A program made the translations under genes and the position numbers. This document shows, piece after piece, positions 21,869 through 34,654 of a DNA stretch of 64,000 nucleotides. How positions within the stretch are numbered: the first letter of the stretch is position 1; every line of letters starts with the position of its first letter. Source of the stretch: Henricia sp. BOLD:AAB3569 (lineage: Eukaryota > Echinodermata > Asteroidea > Spinulosida > Echinasteridae); the NCBI GenBank assembly GCA_037783545.1, contig JBBELK010000535.1, positions 1 through 64,000 of the forward strand, in the 5' to 3' direction. The notes beneath the pieces are model-generated. The model worked only from the letters and a program-made list of their open reading frames with translations, had not been told where the DNA came from and made no database searches.

Positions 21869-23949
21869 GTGCGCAATATAGAGAGTTTAGGGCATGCAAA
21901 ATTTGAAGTTCGTCGGAACATTTTTCGACCTCCAAATTTGCCGACGTTTGGACCACACTTTGACCAAATTGCCGAGCCAAACTGCGGTGCGTTAACGACA
22001 GTCCGAATGACTGAGCATGCGCACAACTCAGGAGTACCCCAAAGAGGTGTGTACAGACAGCCACGGTTTGCGTGAGAGCAGTCAGGAAGCCTCAACCCAG
22101 TTTTTTCTAAACTTTGAAATTTCTCTGCCATTTCCCGGCGAAAGTCTGTCAATTTTTTATGACAAGTGCGCAATATAGAGAGTTTAGGGCATGCAAAATT
22201 TGAAGTTCGTCGGAACATTTTTCGACCTCCAAATTTGCCGACGTTTGGACCACACTTTGACCAAATTGCCGAGCCAAACTGCGGTGCGTTAACGATGGTC
22301 CGAATGACTGAGCATGCGCACAACTCAGGAGTACCCCAAAGAGGTGTGTACAGACAGCCACGGTTTGCGTGAGAGCAGTCAGGAAGCCTCAACCCAGTTT
22401 TTTCTAAACTTTGAAATTTCTCTGCCATTTCCCGGCGAAAGTCTGTCAATTTTTTATGACAAGTGCGCAATATAGAGAGTTTAGGGCATGCAAAATTTGA
22501 AGTTCGTCGGAATATTTTTCGACCTCCAAATTTGCCGACGTTTGGACCACACTTTGACCAAATTGCCGAGCCAAACTGCGTTGCGTTAACGACAGTCCGA
22601 ATGACTGAGCATGCGCACAACTCAGGAGTACCCCAAAGAGGTGTGTACAGACAGCCACGGTTTGCGTGAGAGCAGTCAGGAAGCCTCAACCCAGTTTTTT
22701 CTAAACTTTGAAATTTCTCTGCCATTTCCCGGCGAAAGTCTGTCAATTTTTTATGACAAGTGCGCAATATAGAGAGTTTAGGGCATGCAAAATTTGAAGT
22801 TCGTTGGAACATTTTTCGACCTCCAAATTTGCCGACGTTTGGACCACACTTTGACCAAATTGCCGAGCCAAACTGCGGTGCGTTAACGACAGTCCGAATG
22901 ACTGAGCATGCGCACAACTCAGGAGTACCCCAAAGAGGTGTGTACAGACAGCCACGGTTTGCGTGAGAGCAGTCAGGAAGCCTCAACCCAGTTTTTTCTA
23001 AACTTTGAAATTTCTCTGCCATTTCCCGGCGAAAGTCTGTCAATTTTGTATGACAAGTGCGCAATATAGAGAGTTTAGGGCATGCAAAATTTGAAGTTCG
23101 TCGGAACATTTTTCGACCTCCAAATTTGCCGACGTTTGGACCACACTTTGACCAAATTGCCGAGCCAAACTGCGGTGCGTTAACGACAGTCCGAATGACT
23201 GAGCATGCGCACAACTCAGGAGTACCCCAAAGAGGTGTGTACAGACAGCCACGGTTTGCGTGAGAGCAGTCAGGAAGCCTTAACCCAGTTTTTTTCTAAA
23301 CTTTGAAATTTCTCTGCCATTTCCCGGCGAAAGTCTGTCAATTTTTTATGACAAGTGCGCAATATAGAGAGTTTAGGGCATGCAAAATTTGAAGTTCGTC
23401 GGAACATTTTTCGACCTCCAAATTTGCCGACGTTTGGACCACACTTTGACCAAATTGCCGAGCCAAACTGCGGTGCGTTAACGACAGTCCGAATGACTGA
23501 GCATGCGCACAACTCAGGAGTACCCCAAAGAGGTGTGTACAGACAGCCACGGTTTGCGTGAGAGCAGTCAGGAAGCCTCAACCCAGTTTTTTTCTAAACT
23601 TTGAAATTTCTCTGCCATTTCCCGGCGAAAGTCTGTCAACTTTTTATGACAAGTGCGCAATATAGAGAGTTTAGGGCATGCAAAATTTGAAGTTCGTCGG
23701 AACATTTTTCGACCTCCAAATTTGCCGACGTTTGGACCACACTTTGACCAAATTGCCGAGCCAAACTACGGTGCGTTAACGACAGTCCGAATGACTGAGC
23801 ATGCGCACAACTCAGGAGTACCCCAAAGAGGTGTGTACAGACAGCCACGGTTTGCGTGAGAGCAGTCAGGAAGCCTCAACCCAGTTTTTTCTAAACTTTG
23901 AAATTTCTCTGCCATTTCCCGGCGAAAGTCTGTCAATTTTTTATGACAA
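21869..23949. repeat. Seven-unit block, right copy (units 74-80)
   Basis: The same seven markers as units 47-53 in the same order, with the first anchors 8,031 bp apart. Private changes include gatggtcc near 22,295, gcgttgcg near 22,579 and cttaaccc at 23,279. Confidence 0.82.
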
Positions 23950-25733
23950 GTGCGCAATATAGAGAGTTTAGGGCATGCAAAATTTGAAGTTCGTTGGAAC
24001 ATTTTTCGACCTCCAAATTTGCCGACGTTTGGACCACACTTTGACCAAATTGCCGAGCCAAACTGCGGTGCGTTAACGACAGTCCGAATGACTGAGCATG
24101 CGCACAACTCAGGAGTACCCCAAAGAGGTGTGTACAGACAGCCACGGTTTGCGTGAGAGCAGTCAGGAAGCCTCAACCCAGTTTTTTCTAAACTTTGAAA
24201 TTTCTCTGCCATTTCCCGGCGAAAGTCTGTCAATTTTGTATGACAAGTGCGCAATATAGAGAGTTTAGGGCATGCAAAATTTGAAGTTCGTCGGAACATT
24301 TTTCGACCTCCAAATTTGCCGACGTTTGGACCACACTTTGACCAAATTGCCGAGCCAAACTGCGGTGCGTTAACGACAGTCCGAATGACTGAGCATGCGC
24401 ACAACTCAGGAGTACCCCAAAGAGGTGTGTACAGACAGCCACGGTTTGCGTGGGAGCAGTCAGGAAGCCTCAACCCAGTTTTTTTCTAAACTTTGAAATT
24501 TCTCTGCCATTTCCCGGCGAAAGTCTGTCAATTTTTTATGACAAGTGCGCAATATAGAGAGTTTAGGGCATGCAAAATTTGAAGTTCGTTGGAACATTTT
24601 TCGACCTCCAAATTTGCCGACGTTTGGACCACACTTTGACCAAATTGCCGAGCCAAACTGCGGTGCGTTAACGACAGTCCGAATGACTGAGCATGCGCAC
24701 AACTCAGGAGTACCCCAAAGAGGTGTGTACAGACAGCCACGGTTTGCGTGAGAGCAGTCAGGAAGCCTCAACCCAGTTTTTTCTAAACTTTGAAATTTCT
24801 CTGCCATTTCCCGGCGAAAGTCTGTCAATTTTGTATGACAAGTGCGCAATATAGAGAGTTTAGGGCATGCAAAATTTGAAGTTCGTCGGAACATTTTTCG
24901 ACCTCCAAATTTGCCGACGTTTGGACCACACTTTGACCAAATTGCCGAGCCAAACTGCGGTGCGTTAACGACAGTCCGAATGACTGAGCATGCGCACAAC
25001 TCAGGAGTACCCCAAAGAGGTGTGTACAGACAGCCACGGTTTGCGTGAGAGCAGTCAGGAAGCCTCAACCCAGTTTTTTTCTAAACTTTGAAATTTCTCT
25101 GCCATTTCCCGGCGAAAGTCTGTCAATTTTTTATGACAAGTGCGCAATATAGAGAGTTTAGGGCATGCAAAATTTGAAGTTCGTCGGAACATTTTTCGAC
25201 CTCCAAATTTGCCGACGTTTGGACCACACTTTGACCAAATTGCCGAGCCAAACTGCGGTGCGTTAACGACAGTCCGAATGACTGAGCATGCGCACAACTC
25301 AGGAGTACCCCAAAGAGGTGTGTACAGACAGCCACGGTTTGCGTGAGAGCAGTCAGGAAGCCTCAACCCAGTTTTTTCTAAACTTTGAAATTTCTCTTCC
25401 ATTTCCCGGCGAAAGTCTGTCAACTTTTTATGACAAGTGCGCAATATAGAGAGTTTAGGGCATGCAAAATTTGAAGTTCGTCGGAACATTTTTCGACCTC
25501 CAAATTTGCCGACGTTTGGACCACACTTTGACCAAATTGCCGAGCCAAACTACGGTGCGTTAACGACAGTCCGAATGACTGAGCATGCGCACAACTCAGG
25601 AGTACCCCAAAGAGGTGTGTACAGACAGCCACGGTTTGCGTGAGAGCAGTCAGGAAGCCTCAACCCAGTTTTTTCTAAACTTTGAAATTTCTCTGCCATT
25701 TCCCGGCGAAAGTCTGTCAATTTTTTATGACAA

Positions 25734-28707
25734 GTGCGCAATATAGAGAGTTTAGGGCATGCAAAATTTGAAGTTCGTCGGAACATTTTTCGACCTCCAA
25801 ATTTGCCGACGTTTGGACCACACTTTGACCAAATTGCCGAGCCAAACTGCGGTGCGTTAACGACAGTCCGAATGACTGAGCATGCGCACAACTCGGGAGT
25901 ACCCCAAAGAGGTGTGTACAGACAGCCACGGTTTGCGTGAGAGCAGTCAGGAAGCCTCAACCCAGTTTTTTCTAAACTTTGAAATTTCTCTGCCATTTCC
26001 CGGCGAAAGTCTGTCAATTTTTTATGACAAGTGCGCAATATAGAGAGTTTAGGGCATGCAAAATTTGAAGTTCGTCGGAACATTTTTCGACCTCCAAATT
26101 TGCCGACGTTTGGACCACACTTTGACCAAATTGCCGAGCCAAACTGCGGTGCGTTAACGACAGTCCGAATGACTGAGCATGCGCACAACTCGGGAGTACC
26201 CCAAAGAGGTGTGTACAGACAGCCACGGTTTGCGTGAGAGCAGTCAGGAAGCCTCAACCCAGTTTTTTCTAAACTTTGAAATTTCTCTGCCATTTCCCGG
26301 CGAAAGTCTGTCAATTTTTTATGACAAGTGCGCAATATAGAGAGTTTAGGGCATGCAAAATTTGAAGTTCGTCGGAACATTTTTCGACCTCCAAATATGC
26401 CGACGTTTGGACCACACTTTCACCAAATTGCCGAGCCAAACTGCGGTGCGTTAACGACAGTCCGAATGACTGAGCATGCGCACAACTCAGGAGTACCCCA
26501 AAGAGGTGTGTACAGACAGCCACGGTTTGCGTGAGAGCAGTCAGGAAGCCTCAACCCAGTTTTTTTCTAAACTTTGAAATTTCTCTGCCATTTCCCGGCG
26601 AAAGTCTGTCAATTTTTTATGACAAGTGCGCAATATAGAGAGTTTAGGGCATGCAAAATTTGAAGTTCGTCGGAACATTTTTCGACCTCCAAATTTGCCG
26701 ACGTTTGGACCACACTTTGACCAATTTGCCGAGCCAAACTGCGGTGCGTTAACGACAGTCCGAATGACTGAGCATGCGCACAACTCAGGAGTACCCCCAA
26801 AGAGGTGTGTACGGACAGCCACGGTTTGCGTGAGAGCAGTCAGGAAGCCTCAACCCAGTTTTTTCTAAACTTTGAAATTTCTCTGCCATTTCCCGGCGAA
26901 AGTCTGTGAATTTTTTATGACAAGTGCGCAATATAGAGAGTTTAGGGCATGCAAAATTTGAAGTTCGTCGGAACATTTTTCGACCTCCAAATTTGCCGAC
27001 GTTTGGACCACACTTTGACCAAATTGCCGAGCCAAACTGCGGTGCGTTAACGACAGTCCGAATGACTGAGCATGCGCACAACTCAGGAGTACCCCAAAGA
27101 GGTGTGTACAGACAGCCACGGTTTGCGTGAGAGCAGTCAGGAAGCCTCAACCCAGTTTTTTCTAAACTTTGAAATTTCTCTGCCATTTCCCGGCGAAAGT
27201 CTGTCAATTGTTTATGACAAGTGCGCAATATAGAGAGTTTAGGGCATGCAAAATTTGAAGTTCGTCGGAACATTTTTCGACCTCCAAATTTGCCGACGTT
27301 TGGACCACACTTTGACCAAATTGCCGAGCCAAACTGCGGTGCGTTAACGACAGTCCGAATGACTGAGCATGCGCACAACTCAGGAGTACCCCAAAGAGGT
27401 GTGTACAGACAGCCACGGTTTGCGTGAGAGCAGTCAGGAAGCCTCAACCCAGTTTTTTCTAAACTTTGAAATTTCTCTGCCATTTCCCGGCGAAAGTCTG
27501 TCAATTTTTTATGACAAGTGCGCAATATAGAGAGTTTAGGGCATGCAAAATTTGAAGTTCGTCGGAACATTTTTCGACCTCCAAATTTGCCGACGTTTGG
27601 ACCACACTTTGACCAAATTGCCGAGCCAAACTGCGATGCGTTAACGACAGTCCGAATGACTGAGCATGCGCACAACTCGGGAGTACCCCAAAGAGGTGTG
27701 TACAGACAGCCACGGTTTGCGTGAGAGCAGTCAGGAAGCCTCAACCCAGTTTTTTCTAAACTTTGAAATTTCTCTGCCATTTCCCGGCGAAAGTCTGTCA
27801 ATTTTTTTATGACAAGTGCGCAATATAGAGAGTTTAGGGCATGCAAAATGTGAAGTTCGTCGGAACATTTTTCGACCTCCAAATTTGCCGACGTTTGGAC
27901 CACACTTTGACCAAATTGCCGAGCCAAACTGCGGTGCGTTAACGACAGTCCGAATGACTGAGCATGCGCACAACTCAGGAGTACCCCCAAAGAGGTGTGT
28001 ACAGACAGCCACGGTTTGCGTGAGAGCAGTCAGGAAGCCTCAACCCAGTTTTTTCTAAACTTTGAAATTTCTCTGCCATTTCCCGGCGAAAGTCTGTCAA
28101 TTTTTTATGACAAGTGCGCAATATAGAGAGTTTAGGGCATGCAAAATTTGAAGTTCGTCGGAACATTTTTCGACCTCCAAATTTGCCGACGTTTGGACCA
28201 CACTTTCACCAAATTGCCGAGCCAAACTGCGGTGCGTTAACGACAGTCCGAATGACTGAGCATGCGCACAACTCAGGAGTACCCCAAAGAGGTGTGTACA
28301 GACAGCCACGGTTTGCGTGAGAGCAGTCAGGAAGCCTCAACCCAGTTTTTTCTAAACTTTGAAATTTCTCTGCCATTTCCCGGCGAAAGTCTGTCAATTT
28401 TTTATGACAAGTGCGCAATATAGAGAGTTTAGGGCATGCAAAATTTGAAGTTCGTCGGAACATTTTTCGACCTCCAAATTTGCCGACGTTTGGACCACAC
28501 TTTGACCAAATTGCCGAGCCAAACTGCGGTGCGTTAACGACAGTCCGAATGACTGAGCATGCGCACAACTCAGGAGTACCCCAAAGAGGTGTGTACAGAC
28601 AGCCACGGTTTGCGTGAGAGCAGTCAGGAAGCCTCAACCCAGTTTTTTCTAAACTTTGAAATTTCTCTGCCATTTTCCGGCGAAAGTCTGTCAATTTTTT
28701 ATGACAA
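25734..28707. repeat. Array zone D: units 87-96, ctcggga and accccc variants
   Basis: Markers are actcggga for actcagga (units 87, 88, 93), tttcacc for tttgacc (near 26,421 and 28,206), accccc with one extra C (units 90 and 94), aaaatgtgaag (unit 94) and T2 TGTTT (unit 92). Two of these, aaaatgtgaag and accccc, occur together only here and in unit 5. Confidence 0.8.
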
Positions 28708-31700
28708 GTGCGCAATATAGAGAGTTTATGGCATGCAAAATTTGAAGTTCGTCGGAACATTTTTCGACCTCCAAATTTGCCGACGTTTGGACCACACTTT
28801 GACCAAATTGCCGAGCCAAACTGCGGTGCGTTAACGACAGTCCGAATGACTGAGCATGCGCACAACTCAGGAGTACCCCAAAGGGGTGTGTACAGACAGC
28901 CACGGTTTGCGTGAGAGCAGTCAGGAAGCCTCAACCCAGTTTTTTCTAAACTTTGAAATTTCTCTGCCATTTCCCGGCGAAAGTCTGTCAATTTTTTTAT
29001 GACAAGTGCGCAATATAGAGAGTTTAGGGCATGCAAAATTTGAAGTTCGTCGGAACATTTTTCGACCTCCAAATTTGCCGACGTTTGGACCACACTTTGA
29101 CCAAATTGCCGAGCCAAACTGCGGTGCGTCAACGACAGTCCGAATGACTGAGCATGCGCACAACTCAGGAGTACCCCAAAGAGGTGTGTACAGACAGCCA
29201 CGGTTTGCGTGAGAGCAGTCAGGAAGCCTCAACCCAGTTTTTTTCTAAACTTTGAAATTTCTCTGCCATTTCCCGGCGAAAGTCTGTCAATTTTGTATGA
29301 CAAGTGCGCAATATAGAGAGTTTAGGGCATGCAAAATTTGAAGTTCGTCGGAACTTTTTTCGACCTCCAAATTTGCCGACGTTTGGACCACACTTTGACC
29401 AAATTGCCGAGCCAAACTGCGGTGCGTTAACGACAGTCCGAATGACTGAGCATGCGCACAACTCAGGAGTACCCCAAAGAGGTGTGTACAGACAGCCACG
29501 GTTTGCGTGAGAGCAGTCAGGAAGCCTCAACCCAGTTTTTTCTAAACTTTGAAATTTCTCTGCCATTTCCCGGCGAAAGTCTGTCAATTTTTTATGACAA
29601 GTGCGCAATATAGAGAGTTTAGGGCATGCAAAATTTGAAGTTCGTCGGAACATTTTTCGACCTCCAAATTTGCCGACGTTTGGACCACACTTTGACCAAA
29701 TTGCCGAGCCAAACTGCGGTGCGTTAACGACAGTCCGAATGACTGAGCATGCGCACAACTCAGGAGTACCCCAAAGGGGTGTGTACAGACAGCCACGGTT
29801 TGCGTGAGAGCAGTCAGGAAGCCTCAACCCAGTTTTTTCAAAACTTTGAAATTTCTCTGCCATTTCCCGGCGAAAGTCTGTCAATTTTTTATGACAAGTG
29901 CGCAATATAGAGAGTTTAGGGCATGCAAAATTTGAAGTTCGTCGGAACATTTTTCGACCTCCAAATTTGCCGACGTTTGGACCACACTTTGACCAAATTG
30001 CCGAGCCAAACTGCGGTGCGTTAACGACAGTCCGAATGACTGAGCATGCGCACAACTCAGGAGTACCCCAAAGAGGTGTGTACAGACAGCCACGGTTTGC
30101 GTGAGAGCAGTCAGGAAGCCTCAACCCAGTTTTTTCTAAACTTTGAAATTTCTCTGCCATTTCCCGGCGAAAGTCTGTCAATTTTTTATGACAAGTGCGC
30201 AATATAGAGAGTTTAGGGCATGCAAAATTTGAAGTTCGTCGGAACATTTTTCGACCTCCAAATTTGCCGACGTTTGGACCACACTTTGACCAAATTGCCG
30301 AGCCAAACTGCGGTGCGTTAACGACAGTCCGAATGACTGAGCATGCGCACAACTCAGGAGTACCCCAAAGAGGTGTGTACAGACAGCCACGGTTTGCGTG
30401 AGAGCAGTCAGGAAGCCTCAACCCAGTTTTTTCAAAACTTTGAAATTTCTCTGCCATTTCCCGGCGAAAGTCTGTCAATTTTTTATGACAAGTGCGCAAT
30501 ATAGAGAGTTTAGGGCATGCAAAATTTGAAGTTCGTCGGAATATTTTTCGACCTCCAAATTTGCCGACGTTTGGACCACACTTTGACCAAATTGCCGAGC
30601 CAAACTGCGGTGCGTTAACGACAGTCCGAATGACTGAGCGTGCGCACAACTCAGGAGTACCCCAAAGAGGTGTGTACAGACAGCCACGGTTTGAGTGAGA
30701 GCAGTCAGGAAGCCTCAACCCAGTTTTTTCTAAACTTTGAAATTTCTCTGCCATTTCCCGGCGAAAGTCTGTCAATTTTTTATGACAAGTGCGCAATATA
30801 GAGAGTTTAGGGCATGCAAAATTTGAAGTTCGTCGGAACATTTTTCGACCTCCAAATTTGCCGACGTTTGGACCACACTTTGACCAAATTGCCGAGCCAA
30901 ACTGCGGTGCGTTAACGACAGTCCGAATGACTGAGCATGCGCACAACTCAGGAGTACCCCAAAGAGGTGTGTACAGACAGCCACGGTTTGCGTGAGAGCA
31001 GTCAGGAAGCCTCAACCCAGTTTTTTCAAAACTTTGAAATTTCTCTGCCATTTCCCGGCGAAAGTCTGTCAATTTTTTATGACAAGTGCGCAATATAGAG
31101 AGTTTAGGGCATGCAAAATTTGAAGTTCGTCGGAACATTTTTCGACCTCCAAATTTGCCGACGTTTGGACCACACTTTGACCAAATTGCCGAGCCAAACT
31201 GCGGTGCGTTAACGACAGTCCGAATGACTGAGCATGCGCACAACTCAGGAGTACCCCAAAGAGGTGTGTACAGACAGCCACGGTTTGCGTGAGAGCAGTC
31301 AGGAAGCCTCAACCCAGTTTTTTCTAAACTTTGAAATTTCTCTGCCATTTTCCGGCGAAAGTCTGTCAATTTTTTATGACAATGTGCGCAATATAGAGAG
31401 TTTATGGCATGCAAAATTTGAAGTTCGTCGGAACATTTTTCGACCTCCAAATTTGCCGACGTTTGGACCACACTTTGACCAAATTGCCGAGCCAAACTGC
31501 GGTGCGTTAACGACAGTCCGAATGACTGAGCATGCGCACAACTCAGGAGTACCCCAAAGGGGTGTGTACAGACAGCCACGGTTTGCGTGAGAGCAGTCAG
31601 GAAGCCTCAACCCAGTTTTTTCTAAACTTTGAAATTTCTCTGCCATTTCCCGGCGAAAGTCTGTCAATTTTTTTATGACAAGTGCGCAATATAGAGAGTT

Positions 31701-32871
31701 TAGGGCATGCAAAATTTGAAGTTCGTCGGAACATTTTTCGACCTCCAAATTTGCCGACGTTTGGACCACACTTTGACCAAATTGCCGAGCCAAACTGCGG
31801 TGCGTCAACGACAGTCCGAATGACTGAGCATGCGCACAACTCAGGAGTACCCCAAAGAGGTGTGTACAGACAGCCACGGTTTGCGTGAGAGCAGTCAGGA
31901 AGCCTCAACCCAGTTTTTTTCTAAACTTTGAAATTTCTCTGCCATTTCCCGGCGAAAGTCTGTCAATTTTGTATGACAAGTGCGCAATATAGAGAGTTTA
32001 GGGCATGCAAAATTTGAAGTTCGTCGGAACTTTTTTCGACCTCCAAATTTGCCGACGTTTGGACCACACTTTGACCAAATTGCCGAGCCAAACTGCGGTG
32101 CGTTAACGACAGTCCGAATGACTGAGCATGCGCACAACTCAGGAGTACCCCAAAGAGGTGTGTACAGACAGCCACGGTTTGCGTGAGAGCAGTCAGGAAG
32201 CCTCAACCCAGTTTTTTCTAAACTTTGAAATTTCTCTGCCATTTCCCGGCGAAAGTCTGTCAATTTTTTATGACAAGTGCGCAATATAGAGAGTTTAGGG
32301 CATGCAAAATTTGAAGTTCGTCGGAACATTTTTCGACCTCCAAATTTGCCGACGTTTGGACCACACTTTGACCAAATTGCCGAGCCAAACTGCGGTGCGT
32401 TAACGACAGTCCGAATGACTGAGCATGCGCACAACTCAGGAGTACCCCAAAGGGGTGTGTACAGACAGCCACGGTTTGCGTGAGAGCAGTCAGGAAGCCT
32501 CAACCCAGTTTTTTCAAAACTTTGAAATTTCTCTGCCATTTCCCGGCGAAAGTCTGTCAATTTTTTATGACAAGTGCGCAATATAGAGAGTTTAGGGCAT
32601 GCAAAATTTGAAGTTCGTCGGAACATTTTTCGACCTCCAAATTTGCCGACGTTTGGACCACACTTTGACCAAATTGCCGAGCCAAACTGCGGTGCGTTAA
32701 CGACAGTCCGAATGACTGAGCATGCGCACAACTCAGGAGTACCCCAAAGAGGTGTGTACAGACAGCCACGGTTTGCGTGAGAGCAGTCAGGAAGCCTCAA
32801 CCCAGTTTTTTCTAAACTTTGAAATTTCTCTGCCATTTCCCGGCGAAAGTCTGTCAATTTTTTATGACAAA
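28708..32871. repeat. Array zone E: units 97-110, 9-unit block seen twice
   Basis: Units 97-101 (28,708-30,194) and 106-110 (31,384-32,871) share the same ordered markers: tttatggca with aaggggtg; seven-T T2 with gcgtcaacg; seven-T T1, TTTTGT and gaactttttt; aaggggtg; then ttcaaaac. The anchors of units 97 and 106 are 2,676 bp apart, or nine units plus 3 bp. Unit 106 has one extra T in acaatgtgc at 31,383. Confidence 0.85.
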
Positions 32872-34654
32872 GTGCGCAATATAGAGAGTTTAGGGCATGC
32901 AAAATTTGAAGTTCGTCGGAACATTTTTCGACCTCCAAATTTGCCGACGTTTGGACCACACTTTGACCAAATTGCCGAGCCAAACTGCGGTGCGTTAACG
33001 ACAGTCCGAATGACTGAGCATGCGCACAACTCAGGAGTACCCCAAAGAGGTGTGTACAGACAGCCATGGTTTGCGTGAGAGCAGTCAGGAAGCCTCAACC
33101 CAGTTTTTTCTAAACTTTGAAATTTCTCTGCCATTTCCCGGCGAAAGTCTGTCAATTTTTTATGACAAGTGCGCAATATAGAGAGTTTAGGGCATGCAAA
33201 ATTTGAAGTTCGTCGGAACATTTTTCGACCTCCAAATTTGCCGACGTTTGGACCACACTTTGACCAAATTGCCGAGCCAAACTGCGGTGCGTTAACGACA
33301 GTCCGAATGACTGAGCATGCGCACAACTCAGGAGTACCCCAAAGAGGTGTGTACAGACAGCCACGGTTTGCGTGAGAGCAGTCAGGAAGCCTCAACCCAG
33401 TTTTTTCTAAACTTTGAAATTTCTCTGCCATTTCCCGGCGAAAGTCTGTCAATTTTTTATGACAAGTGCGCAATATAGAGAGTTTAGGGCATGCAAAATT
33501 TGAAGTTCGTCGGAATATTTTTCGACCTCCAAATTTGCCGACGTTTGGACCACACTTTGACCAAATTGCCGAGCCAAACTGCGGTGCGTTAACGACAGTC
33601 CGAATGACTGAGCGTGCGCACAACTCAGGAGTACCCCAAAGAGGTGTGTACAGACAGCCACGGTTTGAGTGAGAGCAGTCAGGAAGCCTCAACCCAGTTT
33701 TTTCTAAACTTTGAAATTTCTCTGCCATTTCCCGGCGAAAGTCTGTCAATTTTTTATGACAAGTGCGCAATATAGAGAGTTTAGGGCAAGCAAAATTTGA
33801 AGTTCGTCGGAACATTTTTCGACCTCCAAATTTGCCGACGTTTGGACCACACTTTGACCAAATTGCCGAGCCAAACTGCGGTGCGTTAACGACAGTCCGA
33901 ATGACTGAGCATGCGCACAACTCAGGAGTTCCCCAAAGAGGTGTGTACAGACAGCCACCGTTTGCGTGAGAGCAGTCAGGAAGCCTCAACCCAGTTTTTT
34001 CTAAACTTTGAAATTTCTCTGCCATTTCCCGTCGAAAGTCTGTCAATTTTTTTTATGACAAGTGCGCAATATAGAGAGTTTAGGGCATGCAAAATTTGAA
34101 GTTCGTCGGAACATTTTTCGACCTCCAAATTCGCCGACGTTTGGACCACACTTTGACCAAATTGCCGAGCCAAACTGCGGTGCGTTAACGACAGTCCGAA
34201 TGACTGAGCATGCGCACAACTCAGGAGTACCCCAAAGAGGTGTGTACAGACAGCCACGGTTTGCGTGAGAGCAGTCAGGAAGCCTCAACCCAGTTTTTTC
34301 TAAACTTTGAAATTTCTCTGCCATTTCCCGGCGAAAGTCTGTCATTTTTTTATGACAAGTGCGCAATATAGAGAGTTTAGGGCATGCAAAATTTGAAGTT
34401 CGTCGGAACATTTTTCGACCTCCAAATTTGCCGACGTTTGGACCACACTTTGACCAAATTGCCGAGCCAAACTGCGGTGCGTTAACGACAGTCCGAATGA
34501 CTGAGCATGCGCACAACTCAGGAGTACCCAAAGAGGTGTGTACAAACAGCCACGGTTTGCGTGAGAGCAGTCAGGAAGCCTCAACCCAGTTTTTTCTAAA
34601 CTTTGAAATTTCTCTGCCATTTCCCGGCGAAAGTCTGTCAATTTTTTATGACAA
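32872..34654. repeat. Six-unit block, first copy (units 111-116)
   Basis: Ordered markers are ccatggttt (unit 111); consensus (112); gaatattt with gagcgtgcgc and tttgagtgag (113); gcaagcaaa with gagttcccc and ccaccgttt (114); cccgtcgaaag, eight-T T2 and aattcgccg (115); CATTTTTTT, gtacccaaag and acaaacag (116). All recur in the same order in the next six units. Confidence 0.88.

Larger units (their letters stand above)
13838..25733. repeat. Array zone C: units 47-86, cgttgg / TTTTGT alternation
   Basis: Here cgttgg occurs without the gcaaaac change (units 50, 61, 68, 71, 77, 81, 83). It is usually followed by a unit whose T2 is TTTTGT (51, 69, 72, 78, 82, 84) and often by a unit with T1 of seven T. 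The gaatattt variant sits one unit before cgttgg at units 49-50, 60-61, 67-68 and 76-77. Units with T2 CTTTTT and aactacgg (53, 80, 86) close several runs. Confidence 0.8.
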
